NCBI RefSeq assembly: GCF_001592305.1
Contig: NZ_BCWR01000010.1
Location: 1-64,000 of the forward strand
DNA from: Hydrogenophaga taeniospiralis CCUG 15921
GTDB taxonomy: Bacteria; Pseudomonadota; Gammaproteobacteria; Burkholderiales; Burkholderiaceae_C
Length of the DNA stretch: 64,000 nucleotides
Direction: 5' to 3'
Part shown: positions 48,274-57,077 of the stretch, in pieces
Numbering within the stretch: the first letter of the stretch is position 1
Layout: each line of letters begins with the position of its first letter
The notes under the pieces: generated by a model
Told to the model about the DNA's origin: nothing
The model's database searches: none
What the model saw: only the letters and a program-made list of their open reading frames with translations
Made by a program: the position numbers and the translations under genes

Positions 48274-48924
48274 TCACGCCGTGGGGAAAGCGGTCGTCTG
48301 GTTGGCCGGCAGCTTTGTCATCGCCGTGTTGAACAGGGTGGTTGACAGCCAGCCGTGCAGCCAGTCCTTGAGCGCAGGCAGCGGCAGTGCTTCAAACCAT
48401 GCGGGATCCACCGCAGCGAACTGCCGCACGAACGGAAAGATGGCGATGTCGGTGGCGCAGGGGGCCTGACCACCCAAATGGCCGGTACTTTGCAACTGCG
48501 CGTCCAGCGGACTCAGCAACACGTCCACCGCCTGCTCGCGGTGGTGTGCCTTGGAATCCACGCCGTCGAAGCGCTCGGGGTATTTGTACTGGTCCAGGTG
48601 GTGTTTGAATCCGCCGTCGCAGGCCGACAGCAGCGCCAGGTTTGTGTCGCTCTGCCCACGCGCCCACCAGCCGTCGACGTCACCGGTTTCCAGGAAGGCC
48701 CAGCGCACGATGTCCAGGCTCTGCTCCAGCACCTGGCCGTCAGGCAGCCGCAGCACAGGCACCGTGCCCTTGGGTGATAGGGCCAGCATCTGGGCGGGTT
48801 TGTCGCGCAACACGATCTCGAACGCGTCAAACGCCACGCCCGCCTGCAGCAGGGCCAAACGCGCACGTATGGCGTAGGGGCAGCGGCGGTAGGTATAGAG
48901 CAGCGGGGCGGATTCTGACCTCAT
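48274..48924 (-). CDS. Glutathione S-transferase family protein, paralogue 2
   Basis: A 216-residue GST-fold protein with RRCPYAIRARLALLQAGVAF, GTVPVLRLPDGQVLEQSLDI, KHHLDQYKYPERFDGVDSKA and IAIFPFVRQFAAVDPAWFEA. Roughly four fifths of positions match the GST at 32053-32691, including the whole active-site region; divergence is greatest at the C-terminus. This suggests a duplication within the lineage. Here it is a single gene, while paralogue 1 is attached to a toxin-antitoxin transcript. Substrate unknown. Confidence 0.85.
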   Translation of the reverse strand: MRSESAPLLYTYRRCPYAIRARLALLQAGVAFDAFEIVLRDKPAQMLALSPKGTVPVLRLPDGQVLEQSLDIVRWAFLETGDVDGWWARGQSDTNLALLSACDGGFKHHLDQYKYPERFDGVDSKAHHREQAVDVLLSPLDAQLQSTGHLGGQAPCATDIAIFPFVRQFAAVDPAWFEALPLPALKDWLHGWLSTTLFNTAMTKLPANQTTAFPTA

Positions 48925-48982
48925 GGCTGGGCATTACATCGCAAACCCCTGTGCTGCGGGCGCCGCCGTTTACCATCCCCCC

Positions 48983-49462
48983 ATGACCCAAGACACCCAA
49001 GACCCGATCCACGAAGACCGCGTGTGGAGCGACGAGCACTGGACCGCGCGCGTGATCAAGAACGAAGACGACGATGGCTGGGCGGTGGCCATGTTTCTGG
49101 ACGGCCAGACCGAGCCCGCGCTGGTCGGCCCCTGGACCATGGGGCGCAACAAAAAGGACCCCAAGCCGCTGGACACCAGTGCGTTCAACACGCTGGTGAA
49201 AACGGCGAAAGAGGTGATCCGCCGCTCGGAGCAGCAGCGCTTTGCCGAGCTGAACAAGAACGTGAGCATCACGGTGGGTGGCCAGCGCATCCGCGTGGAG
49301 CTGGCCATCGTGCCGGACGAAGAGGGCGCCACCGCCACGCTGCGCGCGCTCAACGAGTTCGACGAAGAGCTGGCCCTGGTGTCCGCGCCGCCAAACTTTA
49401 AACTCAACGCGAACAGCGCCGAGGCCTGGGTGGTCTCGGGTTTCGAGAAGCCGCGCTCATGA
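48983..49462 (+). CDS. Conserved protein coupled to an SSB-like gene
   Basis: A 159-residue acidic protein, not assigned to a named family by me. It opens MTQDTQDPIHEDRVWSDEHW and has WAVAMFLDGQTEPALVGPW, then GRNKKDPKPLDTSAFNTLVK and a helical KEVIRRSEQQRF. It has no membrane segment. Its stop overlaps the start of the SSB-like gene (ATGA), which suggests a joint role in DNA handling. It is divergent from GST paralogue 2 across 58 bp. Confidence 0.7.
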   Translation: MTQDTQDPIHEDRVWSDEHWTARVIKNEDDDGWAVAMFLDGQTEPALVGPWTMGRNKKDPKPLDTSAFNTLVKTAKEVIRRSEQQRFAELNKNVSITVGGQRIRVELAIVPDEEGATATLRALNEFDEELALVSAPPNFKLNANSAEAWVVSGFEKPRS

Positions 49463-49800
49463 TCGACGGACTCATTGCCGGCCGCCTGATGGGCGACGCT
49501 TCCCGCCGCGTGGACAAGGCGGGCCGCGGCTACATCGTGGCGCGCGTGCTGGCGCGTAACAAGGCGGACGAAGAGTTCATCGTCAACGTGATCGCCTTCG
49601 ACGAGGCGCCCTGCGCGGCGTTGCTGGCGCTGGCCGATGGCGAGGCGCTCACGCTCTCGGGCGCGCTCACGCCCAAGGTGTGGACCGACAAACAGGGCAT
49701 CGTCCGCCCGAGCCTGGACCTGATTGCCGCACAGGTGATGACGGCCTACCACGTGAGCCGCAAGCAGGCTGCGCTGGGTGGTGGGTCGGTGTCTGAATAG
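49459..49800 (+). CDS. SSB-like OB-fold single-stranded DNA-binding protein
   Basis: A 113-residue protein with an OB-fold pattern: LIAGRLMGDASRRVDKAGRG, YIVARVLARNKADEEFIVNV, then ALADGEALTLSGALTPKVWT. It is shorter than housekeeping SSB and lacks the acidic C-terminal tip used to recruit partners, ending in SVSE. It is probably an accessory or plasmid-type SSB. It overlaps the preceding gene by 4 bp. Confidence 0.72.
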   Translation: MIDGLIAGRLMGDASRRVDKAGRGYIVARVLARNKADEEFIVNVIAFDEAPCAALLALADGEALTLSGALTPKVWTDKQGIVRPSLDLIAAQVMTAYHVSRKQAALGGGSVSE

Positions 49801-49886
49801 TGGCGAACTGACACGCGACCTTCATACGCCTGACATCGAAACCCCGAAGACTGCAGCGCTGTTGCAACTGTCTTTGGAGTGTTTCG

Positions 49887-51473
49887 ATGGATCGTCGTCT
49901 TTTCATGGCCCAAGGGGCCTTACTTGGTGGTGCCGTGGTGGCGCCAGCGTCGCGTGTGTGGGCGCAGGGCGCCGCAGCCCCCGCCATCATCACGCGCGAT
50001 GGCGCGCGCCCGCAAATGGCGCATGGCATCCAGAGTGGTGACCCGAAGGCCGATGGCGCGGTGATCTGGACGCGCAGCGACCGCCCGGCACGCCTGTGGC
50101 TGGAGTGGGCCACCACCGCGAGCTTTGCCAATGCCACCCGCGTGCGTGGCCCGCACATGCTGGAAGACTCCGACTTCACCGGTCGCGTCGACCTTACCCG
50201 GCTGCCCGCCGGCCAGGAGATTTTTTACCGCGTGGTGCTGCAGGACCTGCACAACGAGCGCGTGCTCTCGGAACCCCTGCTAGGGCATCTGCGCCTGCCA
50301 CCGGCGGCCACCCAGGGCCGGGCCACGCGCGACGTGCGCTTTGTCTGGAGCGGTGACACGGCCGGGCAGGGCTGGGGCATCAACGAGGCCTGGGGCGGCA
50401 TGAAGATCTACGAGCAGATGCGCAAGACCAACCCCGACTTCTTCCTGCACTGCGGCGACACCATTTACGCCGACGGTCCGATCAGCGCACAGGTGAAGCT
50501 GGCCGACGGCAGCCTGTGGAACAACGTGGTGACCGAAGAGGTGAGCAAGGTCGCTGAAACACTGAACGAGTTCCGTGGCCGCTACCGCTACAACCTGATG
50601 GACGCCAACGTGCGCCGCATGGCGGCCGATGTGCCCCAGATCTGGCAGTGGGACGACCACGAGGTGGTCAACAACTACTCGGATGCCAAGGACCTGAGCG
50701 ACGACAAGCGCTACACCGAGAAGAACGTCCCGCTGCTGGTGGCGCGGGCCACCAAGGCTTTCAACGAGTTCGCACCGATGCGCCGCACGGCCGATGTGGA
50801 GTCCGAGCGGGTGTACCGCCACCTGCCGCAAGGCCCGTTGCTCGATCTGTTCGTGGTGGACATGCGCAGCTACCGCGGCCCCAACACCGCGAACCTGCAG
50901 ACCAGTGAAAGCGCCGAGACCGTCTTCATGGGCAGGCCCCAGCTGGACTGGCTGCTGGACGGGCTCAAGCGCTCGAAGGCGGTCTGGAAAGTGATCGCCG
51001 CCGACATGCCACTCAGCCTGCATGTGGCCGATGGCAAGGAAAAATGGGAAGCCATCGCCAACGGCGAAGACGGCGCACCCAAGGGCCGGGAGCTGGAACT
51101 GGCCGGTCTGCTGCGCGCGATCAAGAAGGCGGGGATCAAGAACTTGGTGTGGCTCACCGCCGACGTGCACTACACCGCGGCCCATTACTTTGATCCGGCC
51201 AAGGCGCAGTTCAGCGACTTCTCGCCGTTCTGGGAATTTGTCTCCGGCCCGCTCAACGCCGGCGGCTTCGGCCCCAACAAGACCGACGCCACCTTCGGCA
51301 TGCAGGTGGTGTACCAGAAGGCGCCCACCGAGGTGAACGCGCCGCCCACCAATGGCCTGCAGTTCTTCGGCCAGGTCGACATCGACGCCCGGACGCGCGC
51401 GTTGACGGTGACGCTGAAAGACCTCGCGGGGGATTCGCTCTACAGCAAGACGCTGGTGCCGCAACGGGGATAA
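49887..51473 (+). CDS. phoD: PhoD-type alkaline phosphatase, Tat-exported
   Basis: A 528-residue PhoD-family phosphatase/phosphodiesterase. The twin-arginine signal is MDRRLFMAQGALLGGAVVAP with cleavage after VWAQ. An N-terminal beta domain (HGIQSGDPKADGAVIWTRSD) precedes the metallophosphatase core: VWSGDTAGQGWGINE, FFLHCGDTIYADGP, WDDHEVVNNY and LVWLTADVHYTAAHYFD. It should release phosphate from esters in the periplasm using Fe/Ca. GGAG lies before the ATG. No Pho box was recognised upstream; the gene stands alone. Confidence 0.88.
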   Translation: MDRRLFMAQGALLGGAVVAPASRVWAQGAAAPAIITRDGARPQMAHGIQSGDPKADGAVIWTRSDRPARLWLEWATTASFANATRVRGPHMLEDSDFTGRVDLTRLPAGQEIFYRVVLQDLHNERVLSEPLLGHLRLPPAATQGRATRDVRFVWSGDTAGQGWGINEAWGGMKIYEQMRKTNPDFFLHCGDTIYADGPISAQVKLADGSLWNNVVTEEVSKVAETLNEFRGRYRYNLMDANVRRMAADVPQIWQWDDHEVVNNYSDAKDLSDDKRYTEKNVPLLVARATKAFNEFAPMRRTADVESERVYRHLPQGPLLDLFVVDMRSYRGPNTANLQTSESAETVFMGRPQLDWLLDGLKRSKAVWKVIAADMPLSLHVADGKEKWEAIANGEDGAPKGRELELAGLLRAIKKAGIKNLVWLTADVHYTAAHYFDPAKAQFSDFSPFWEFVSGPLNAGGFGPNKTDATFGMQVVYQKAPTEVNAPPTNGLQFFGQVDIDARTRALTVTLKDLAGDSLYSKTLVPQRG

Positions 51474-51586
51474 GCGCCGCTTCGCCGCGCCTGGGAGCCG
51501 GGACGTTCGGGTCAACGTCCACGCCTCCCTGGAAATGCTTGAGCCAGCGCAAGCAAGGCTCCCACGGCATCGGCGAAACTGTGTCC

Positions 51587-52651
51587 ATGGAACTCAGTGA
51601 ACTGGGCATGGATGCATGGCTCGCCCCCAGCATCAGCGAACTGGCGGCGCTGGACCTGTGTGCCGCCCGGGTGACGGCGGTGGACCGGGGCCGTTACCTG
51701 GTGCGCAACGAGGCGGGCGAGGTGCCCGCCGAGCTCACGGGCAAGCTGCTGCACCTGGCCGAGAGTTCGGCCGATCTGCCTTGCGTGGGCGACTGGGTGG
51801 GCGTGCGTTACCGCGATGGCGGCACGCAGGCGAGCATCCACACGGTGCTGCCGCGGCGCTCGTTCCTGCGGCGCAAGGCAGCGGGCCGCGACGTTGAATT
51901 CCAGATGATCGCCGCCAACATCGACGCGGCGTTCATCGTGATGTCGTGCCACTTCGATTTCAACATCCCCCGGCTGGAGCGTTACCTGGTGATGGCGCAC
52001 GACGGGCATATCGAGCCCGTGGTGGTGCTGACCAAGACGGACCTGATCAGCCAGGAGGTACTGGAGCAGCTGATCGGGCAAATCCGGCGCGTGGGCGTGG
52101 AGGCCCGGATCGTCTGCGTCAGCAGCGTGACCGGCGCGGGCGTGGAGCAGGTGCGCGAGCTCATGACACCGGGCAAGACGTACTGCCTGCTGGGCTCATC
52201 GGGCGTGGGCAAGACGACGCTGATCAACCGCCTGCTGGGCGACGGCGATCTGGAAACCCGCGAGGTCAGCCACACTGGCGAGGGTCGCCACACCACCACG
52301 CGGCGCCACCTCATCGTGCTGGCGCACGGCGCGCTGTTGGTCGACATGCCCGGCATGCGCGAGCTGGGCCTGCTGGGTGCGGGCGAAGGCATCGAAGACA
52401 GCTTCGCCGACATCGCCGAGCTGGCGGGCCAGTGCCGTTTTCCCGATTGCACGCATGGCAGCGAACCGGGCTGTGCGGTGCGTGCCGCGATCGACCGGAA
52501 CGAGGTCAGCGAAGCGCACCTGCGCAACTACCTGAAGTTGCGCAAGGAGTCCGAGTTTCACGAGCTGTCGCTCACCGAGCGGCGCAACAAGGACCGCGCG
52601 TTCGGCCGCTTCATGCACAACTACAAGAAGCGGAAGGGCAACCGGGACTGA
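51587..52651 (+). CDS. rsgA: RsgA, ribosome small-subunit-dependent GTPase
   Basis: A 354-residue circularly permuted GTPase that helps mature the 30S subunit. An N-terminal OB domain (ARVTAVDRGRYLVRNEAGEV) precedes the permuted motifs: G4 LTKTDL, G5-like VSSVTG, G1 GSSGVGKTTL near residue 205, and G3 DMPGMRELG. The zinc finger follows (CRFPDCTHGSEPGC). The C-terminal extension ends with a basic KKRKGNRD tail. Start options are ATG 51587 (chosen) and 51608. A Burkholderiales genome often has a shorter RsgA elsewhere, so this may be a second form. Confidence 0.9.
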   Translation: MELSELGMDAWLAPSISELAALDLCAARVTAVDRGRYLVRNEAGEVPAELTGKLLHLAESSADLPCVGDWVGVRYRDGGTQASIHTVLPRRSFLRRKAAGRDVEFQMIAANIDAAFIVMSCHFDFNIPRLERYLVMAHDGHIEPVVVLTKTDLISQEVLEQLIGQIRRVGVEARIVCVSSVTGAGVEQVRELMTPGKTYCLLGSSGVGKTTLINRLLGDGDLETREVSHTGEGRHTTTRRHLIVLAHGALLVDMPGMRELGLLGAGEGIEDSFADIAELAGQCRFPDCTHGSEPGCAVRAAIDRNEVSEAHLRNYLKLRKESEFHELSLTERRNKDRAFGRFMHNYKKRKGNRD

Positions 52652-52857
52652 TGGCGCCAGGCGCAGGCGGGATGCGGGAACACGGTTCACAAATAAAAAC
52701 CGCCCGTCGCGCCCAGAGGCGCATAATGCCTTGGCGTAGGCGTCAAGCCTGCGCATTCAGGTGATCGGTCAGTTTCGCGCGCTACGGCGGCACTCTAGGG
52801 TTTGTTGAGCTTTCGGGACCCCATCGCTTTTGTGTATCTGTTTTTTCTGGAGTCCCT

Positions 52858-53223
52858 ATGGGCAATAAACTTTACGTCGGCAACCTGCCGTACACCGTCC
52901 GTGACGAAGACCTGCAACAGTCTTTCAGCGAGTTCGGCTCGGTCACCAGCGCCAAGGTCATGATGGAACGCGACACCGGTCGCTCCAAGGGCTTTGGTTT
53001 CGTCGAAATGGGCAGCGATGCCGAGGCGCAAGCCGCCATCAATGGCATGAACGGTCAGTCGCTGGGTGGCCGCAGCGTCACGGTGAACGAAGCCCGTCCG
53101 ATGGAGGCACGTCCTCCCCGCACCGGCGGCTACGGCGGCGGCGGTGACCGCTCGGGTGGCGGTGGCTACGGCGGTGGTGGCGATCGCTCCGGCGGTGGCG
53201 GCTACGGCCGCGGCGGCTACTAA
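52858..53223 (+). CDS. Glycine-rich RNA-recognition-motif protein
   Basis: A 121-residue RNA-binding protein. One RRM (residues 3-80) has RNP2 KLYVGNLPY and RNP1 SKGFGFVEM. The tail from residue 90 is made of repeated GYGGGGDRSGGG units, as in plant and cyanobacterial cold-shock RNA-binding proteins. The gene has a long leader: CATAAT at 52722 could be the -10 element, which would give a 5' leader of about 120 nt, fitting cold or post-transcriptional control. The gap 52652-52857 holds only this leader. A strong terminator follows at 53270. Confidence 0.9.
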   Translation: MGNKLYVGNLPYTVRDEDLQQSFSEFGSVTSAKVMMERDTGRSKGFGFVEMGSDAEAQAAINGMNGQSLGGRSVTVNEARPMEARPPRTGGYGGGGDRSGGGGYGGGGDRSGGGGYGRGGY

Positions 53224-53269
53224 GCCCTGCGCATCTACCGTCTTAGCCCAGCGCTGAGACCAGCCAAGA

Positions 53270-53303
53270 GGCTTCGGAACTCCGGTTCCGAAGCCTTTTT
53301 TTT
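53270..53303 (+). terminator. Rho-independent terminator of the RRM gene
   Basis: GGCTTCGGAAC-TCCG-GTTCCGAAGCC is a perfect 11-bp stem with a 4-base loop, followed directly by eight T. It is the clearest terminator in the window and ends transcription 47 bp after the RRM gene stop. Confidence 0.93.
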
Positions 53304-53431
53304 GGGACGCGTGCCGTTGGGGCGTCCGTTCACACCGGTCGTCAGGGGGCTGAGCGGGGCCAGGTCGGTGGCGAAGGGCCGGTGGGGTACGGTCCGTAGA
53401 ATCCGCGCTTTGTCAAAAAGCAGGATTCGAG

Positions 53432-55750
53432 ATGCCGTCCATGCCGCGTTCCTCCGCCGCCCAACCGATGGTCCACGACACCCTGTCGCGCAGGACGCTG
53501 ATGTACCGCCTGGGAGCGGGGCTGCTGTTGCCCGCGCTGCAGGCCTGCGGTGGTGGTGACGATGCGGGTTTGGGCGGAGACAGCGAAGCCAGCGGCGGTG
53601 ACGTGACATTCAAAAGCACCAGCGATCGCGGGCTGGCGACCCCGGCGTCCACCGGCAGTTTTGTCCACCCCGGTGTCATGCACAGTGCGGCCGATTTCAC
53701 GCGCATGAAAACCCAGAAGGACAATGGCGTGTCACCCTGGACGAGTGGCTGGGATGCGCTCACCGCCAGCGGACGCTCGCAACTGGGGCGGGCTCCGGTG
53801 CCCTTGGTCACGGTGATTCGCGGTGGCGAAGGTGAGAACTTCCGCGCCATCGTGGAAGACGTGCAGCGCGCCTACCAGTTCGCGTTGCGCTGGAAGGTCT
53901 CGGGTGACACGCGTTATGCCGATGCATCGGTCGCGTATCTGGATGCCTGGTCGTCCACCATGACCACGCTCACGGGCAACGCAGACCGCTTTCTCGCGGC
54001 CGGTCTGTATGGCTACCAATGGGCCATGGCCGGTGAAATGATGCGCGGCTACGCCGGCTGGTCCAGCGCGGGTCTGGAGGCGATGCAGGACCTGTTGCTG
54101 AAGGAGTTCCAGTCCAAGTGCTCGGACTTCCTGGACAACCACAACGGCTCCAACATCACCAACTACTGGGCCAACTGGGACCTGATTGCCCTGTGCGGCC
54201 AGATGGCCATCGGCATCTTCTGTGACCGTCGCGACATTTACGACAAGGCCCTGAACTACTACCTGACCGGTCGCGGCAACGGTGCCGCGGACCACAACGT
54301 CTACTGCATCCACCCTGGTTATCTGGGCCAGTGGCAGGAGCTCGCGCGCGACAACGGGCATGCCACCCTGAGCGTGGGCCTGAGCGGCCTGCTGTGTGAA
54401 ATGGCCTGGCAGCAAGGCGATGACCTGTACAGCTACCGCAACAACCGGCTGCTGGCGGGGGCGGAGTACGTGGCCAAGGCGCAGCTGACCGATAGCAACG
54501 GCATTTACTACACGCTGCCTTTTTCCCGGTATGCCAACCGGCAGGGCGTGTTCACCCAGGTCTCCGAGTCGGGCCGGCCGCATCTGCGGCCCATCTGGGA
54601 ATGCCTCTACAACCACTACGCCAACCGCAAGGGCCTGTCCGCGCCATACGTGCGCCGCATGGCGGAGCGGCTGCGCCCGGAAATGAACCAGTGGGGCGGC
54701 GACACCCCCAGTTTTGGCACGCTGACCTTCTCCCTCCCACCCGCCAGCGCCGCCGTGGCGCCCAGCGGGCTCACGGCCTACGTTACCAACGGTGTGGTGC
54801 TGCTGTCCTGGTGGGGCAGCGCCGTGGCCACCTCGTACCTGGTTCAACGCAGCGCATCGGCCAATGGCTCATTCACCACCATTGCCACCCTCGCCAGCGA
54901 CGCCACACGCACCTGGACCGACAACCCGGGCACTGGCCAGTGGTTCTACAGGGTGTGCACGGTGCACGGCGGCCAGACCCTGGTGGGCACCGACCGCGCG
55001 CGGGTGCAGCTGGCCATCGAACTGCGCCTGGACATGCCACTGAACCAGACCTCGGGCACAAGCGCCACCGACAACAGCAGCAGCGCCCGCCACGGCAGCC
55101 TGGTGGGCAACGCCAGCTGGACCACAGGGCGCACCGCCGGCAATGCGCTGGCCTTCAACGGCAGCACCAGCCATCTCGCCCTGAGCAAAGGGGTGGTGGA
55201 GGACTTGGGCGACTTCACCATCGCGCTCTGGGTGTACTGGAACACCGCCGTGACCAACACCCGCATCTTCGATTTCGGCAGCAGCGACATCAGCTACATG
55301 TGTCTTATCCCCAGAGACAGCGCCGGCAAGCTGAGCTTTCGCGTCACCGGCACCACCTACTTTGGCGAGCAAGCCATCTCCCACACGGCGGCCTTGAGCA
55401 CCGGAACCTGGGTGCACGTGGCCGTGACGCTCAAGGGCCGGCTGGGCACGCTGTACGTCAACGGCGTGGCGGTGGGCTCCAACCCGGACATCGACCTGGC
55501 GCCCTTCCAGCTGGGTTCGACGCACCAGAACTGGCTGGGGCGCTCGCAGTATTCGGGAGATCCCTATTTCAACGGCAAGATGCAGGACCTGCGCATCTAC
55601 AGCGGCGCGTTCAGCAGCAGCGCCATCGGTGCGTTGATGACGGGCCTGCCTGAGCGTACCTGCACCGAGACCCGGGTCCCGGCGCAAACGACAGCGCGGA
55701 AGGACCTGACGCCCAGCCCCAGCCGGTGTGCGGGTGGCTCTGGCGGTTGA
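53432..55750 (+). CDS. Alginate-lyase-like lipoprotein with Fn3-like and LamG domains
   Basis: A 772-residue secreted protein. The N-terminus has SRRTLMYRLGAGLLLPALQACGGG: a twin-Arg stretch and a lipobox (LQAC), so it may be lipidated. A low-complexity linker leads to an alpha/alpha-barrel like the alginate-lyase family (FVHPGVMHSAADFTRMKTQK, GLYGYQWAMAGEMMRGY, NNHN-like DNHNGSNITNYWANWDLI). An Fn3-like segment (near 450-540) and a LamG/concanavalin domain (FTIALWVYWNTA, LGTLYVNGVAVGSNPDIDL, ending KMQDLRIYSGAF) follow. It probably binds and cleaves an acidic polysaccharide outside the cell. No other polysaccharide genes adjoin it. Confidence 0.75.
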   Translation: MPSMPRSSAAQPMVHDTLSRRTLMYRLGAGLLLPALQACGGGDDAGLGGDSEASGGDVTFKSTSDRGLATPASTGSFVHPGVMHSAADFTRMKTQKDNGVSPWTSGWDALTASGRSQLGRAPVPLVTVIRGGEGENFRAIVEDVQRAYQFALRWKVSGDTRYADASVAYLDAWSSTMTTLTGNADRFLAAGLYGYQWAMAGEMMRGYAGWSSAGLEAMQDLLLKEFQSKCSDFLDNHNGSNITNYWANWDLIALCGQMAIGIFCDRRDIYDKALNYYLTGRGNGAADHNVYCIHPGYLGQWQELARDNGHATLSVGLSGLLCEMAWQQGDDLYSYRNNRLLAGAEYVAKAQLTDSNGIYYTLPFSRYANRQGVFTQVSESGRPHLRPIWECLYNHYANRKGLSAPYVRRMAERLRPEMNQWGGDTPSFGTLTFSLPPASAAVAPSGLTAYVTNGVVLLSWWGSAVATSYLVQRSASANGSFTTIATLASDATRTWTDNPGTGQWFYRVCTVHGGQTLVGTDRARVQLAIELRLDMPLNQTSGTSATDNSSSARHGSLVGNASWTTGRTAGNALAFNGSTSHLALSKGVVEDLGDFTIALWVYWNTAVTNTRIFDFGSSDISYMCLIPRDSAGKLSFRVTGTTYFGEQAISHTAALSTGTWVHVAVTLKGRLGTLYVNGVAVGSNPDIDLAPFQLGSTHQNWLGRSQYSGDPYFNGKMQDLRIYSGAFSSSAIGALMTGLPERTCTETRVPAQTTARKDLTPSPSRCAGGSGG

Positions 55751-55823
55751 GGCGCCTGCACAGGCATGTGTAGCTCCAGCCGATGAGAGCGGTCGTCGAG
55801 CGGAGCGAGCGACGCCGTGGGTT

Positions 55824-56948
55824 TCAGCTCGGCTTCGCCAGGGCTTTCCTGAGCCGCCCGGGTGCGACGCCATAACACTGCTGAAAGTGCCGGATGAAGT
55901 GCGCGGCATCTGAGAAGCCACTCTCGAACGCAATGTCGTTCACCGTCGAATCGGTCGTGGTCAACAACCAGCGGCCGTATTTCAACCGGGAGTTCCGGTA
56001 GAACTCCGAAGGTGATGCCCCCGTCTCGGCCAGGAACACGCGCTCCAGCTGGCGGCTGCTGGAGTCCACCAGTCGGGCGATGACGCCGATTTCGAGCGGG
56101 GTGGACAAGTTCTTTTCCATCAGGACGATGGCCTGGCGCAGCTTCTCGCTGTCCACCGAGGCATAGCCCAGGGCATGCCGGCGGGCAATGTGCGACGAGG
56201 AGGACCGTTGTGACACGGTCATCTGGTGCACCACCTTGGCGGCGCGGTCCGGCCCGCAGTGGATGCGGATCAGCTCGGCCGCCAGTTCGATGATCGACAT
56301 GCCTCCAGCGCAACTGATGCGGTTGCCGTCGAACACATAGTCGCAGTTGGTGGTGTACCGCTCCTTGGGGAACATCCGTTTCCAGTCGTCGACGTGGAAG
56401 GGGTGCACGCAGGCCAGCTTGCCTTTCATGAGGCCGGCGCCGGCCAGGGCAAAGGTGCCGGTGCAGATGCCGATGAGGGGCGTGCCCGCTGCATCGACCT
56501 GTCGCAGGTAGTCCAGATACCGGCGGTCAACGCTGCCCATGAACGGCAGCAAACCCCCGATGACGGCGACGTAGTCGAACTTCTCACCGGGCCGAAGCGC
56601 TTCCTGCACCGGAATCTCCACCCCCGAGCTCGCGGTGATGCTGGTACCGGGCAGCCCCAGCACGCTCCACGAGCAACGCACCTGCCGGCTTTGGTCGCCC
56701 ACGTCGGCGGCATGCCGGAGCGCATCGCACAAACCCGCGAGCGAGAGCAGCGGAAAACGGGGCCACAGAAGGATGCCGATGCGCAGTTCCACGGCGCCGT
56801 CCTGGGCGTGTCGGCCGGTCGCCGCGTCCAGGCGGTGAATCAGATCCCCGCTGTCCGCCTCACCGCGAGCGCCGGTGTTGGGCTCCGTCGGGCTGGAGGC
56901 GGGATGGCTGGGTTTGTTATCCATGGGGTTTAGGGGTTTCCCCTGCAT
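55824..56948 (-). CDS. GlxA-type AraC-family regulator
   Basis: A 374-residue regulator of the GlxA/ArgR-like group: a DJ-1/PfpI-like domain (RIGILLWPRFPLLSLAGLCD near residue 55, GICTGTFALAGAGLM near 160) followed by an AraC double HTH (IGVIARLVDSSSRQLERVFL, VNDIAFESGFSDAAHFIRHF). Such proteins control arginine, carnitine, glycine-betaine or similar catabolic genes. The Cys in GICTGT is at the DJ-1 nucleophile position. The start is uncertain (56948, 56924 or 56990). It is divergent from the amino-acid transporter operon and so is its likely activator. Confidence 0.88.
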   Translation of the reverse strand: MQGKPLNPMDNKPSHPASSPTEPNTGARGEADSGDLIHRLDAATGRHAQDGAVELRIGILLWPRFPLLSLAGLCDALRHAADVGDQSRQVRCSWSVLGLPGTSITASSGVEIPVQEALRPGEKFDYVAVIGGLLPFMGSVDRRYLDYLRQVDAAGTPLIGICTGTFALAGAGLMKGKLACVHPFHVDDWKRMFPKERYTTNCDYVFDGNRISCAGGMSIIELAAELIRIHCGPDRAAKVVHQMTVSQRSSSSHIARRHALGYASVDSEKLRQAIVLMEKNLSTPLEIGVIARLVDSSSRQLERVFLAETGASPSEFYRNSRLKYGRWLLTTTDSTVNDIAFESGFSDAAHFIRHFQQCYGVAPGRLRKALAKPS

Positions 56949-57077
56949 GTCGCATACGTTCAATTTAACAGCGGTCCCCTGCAACCACAAAACCGGGGTG
57001 CAAACCGATGATCCATTTCACGCCTCGTCGGCGTTCTTCCTCAACTTTTCACCAACCATTTTTCCCCTGGAGTCGAT

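Noticed and set aside
53120-53220. Short tandem repeats possibly suggesting a CRISPR or satellite
   Set aside because: They encode the GYGGGGDRSGGG tail of the RRM protein and are ordinary coding repeats.
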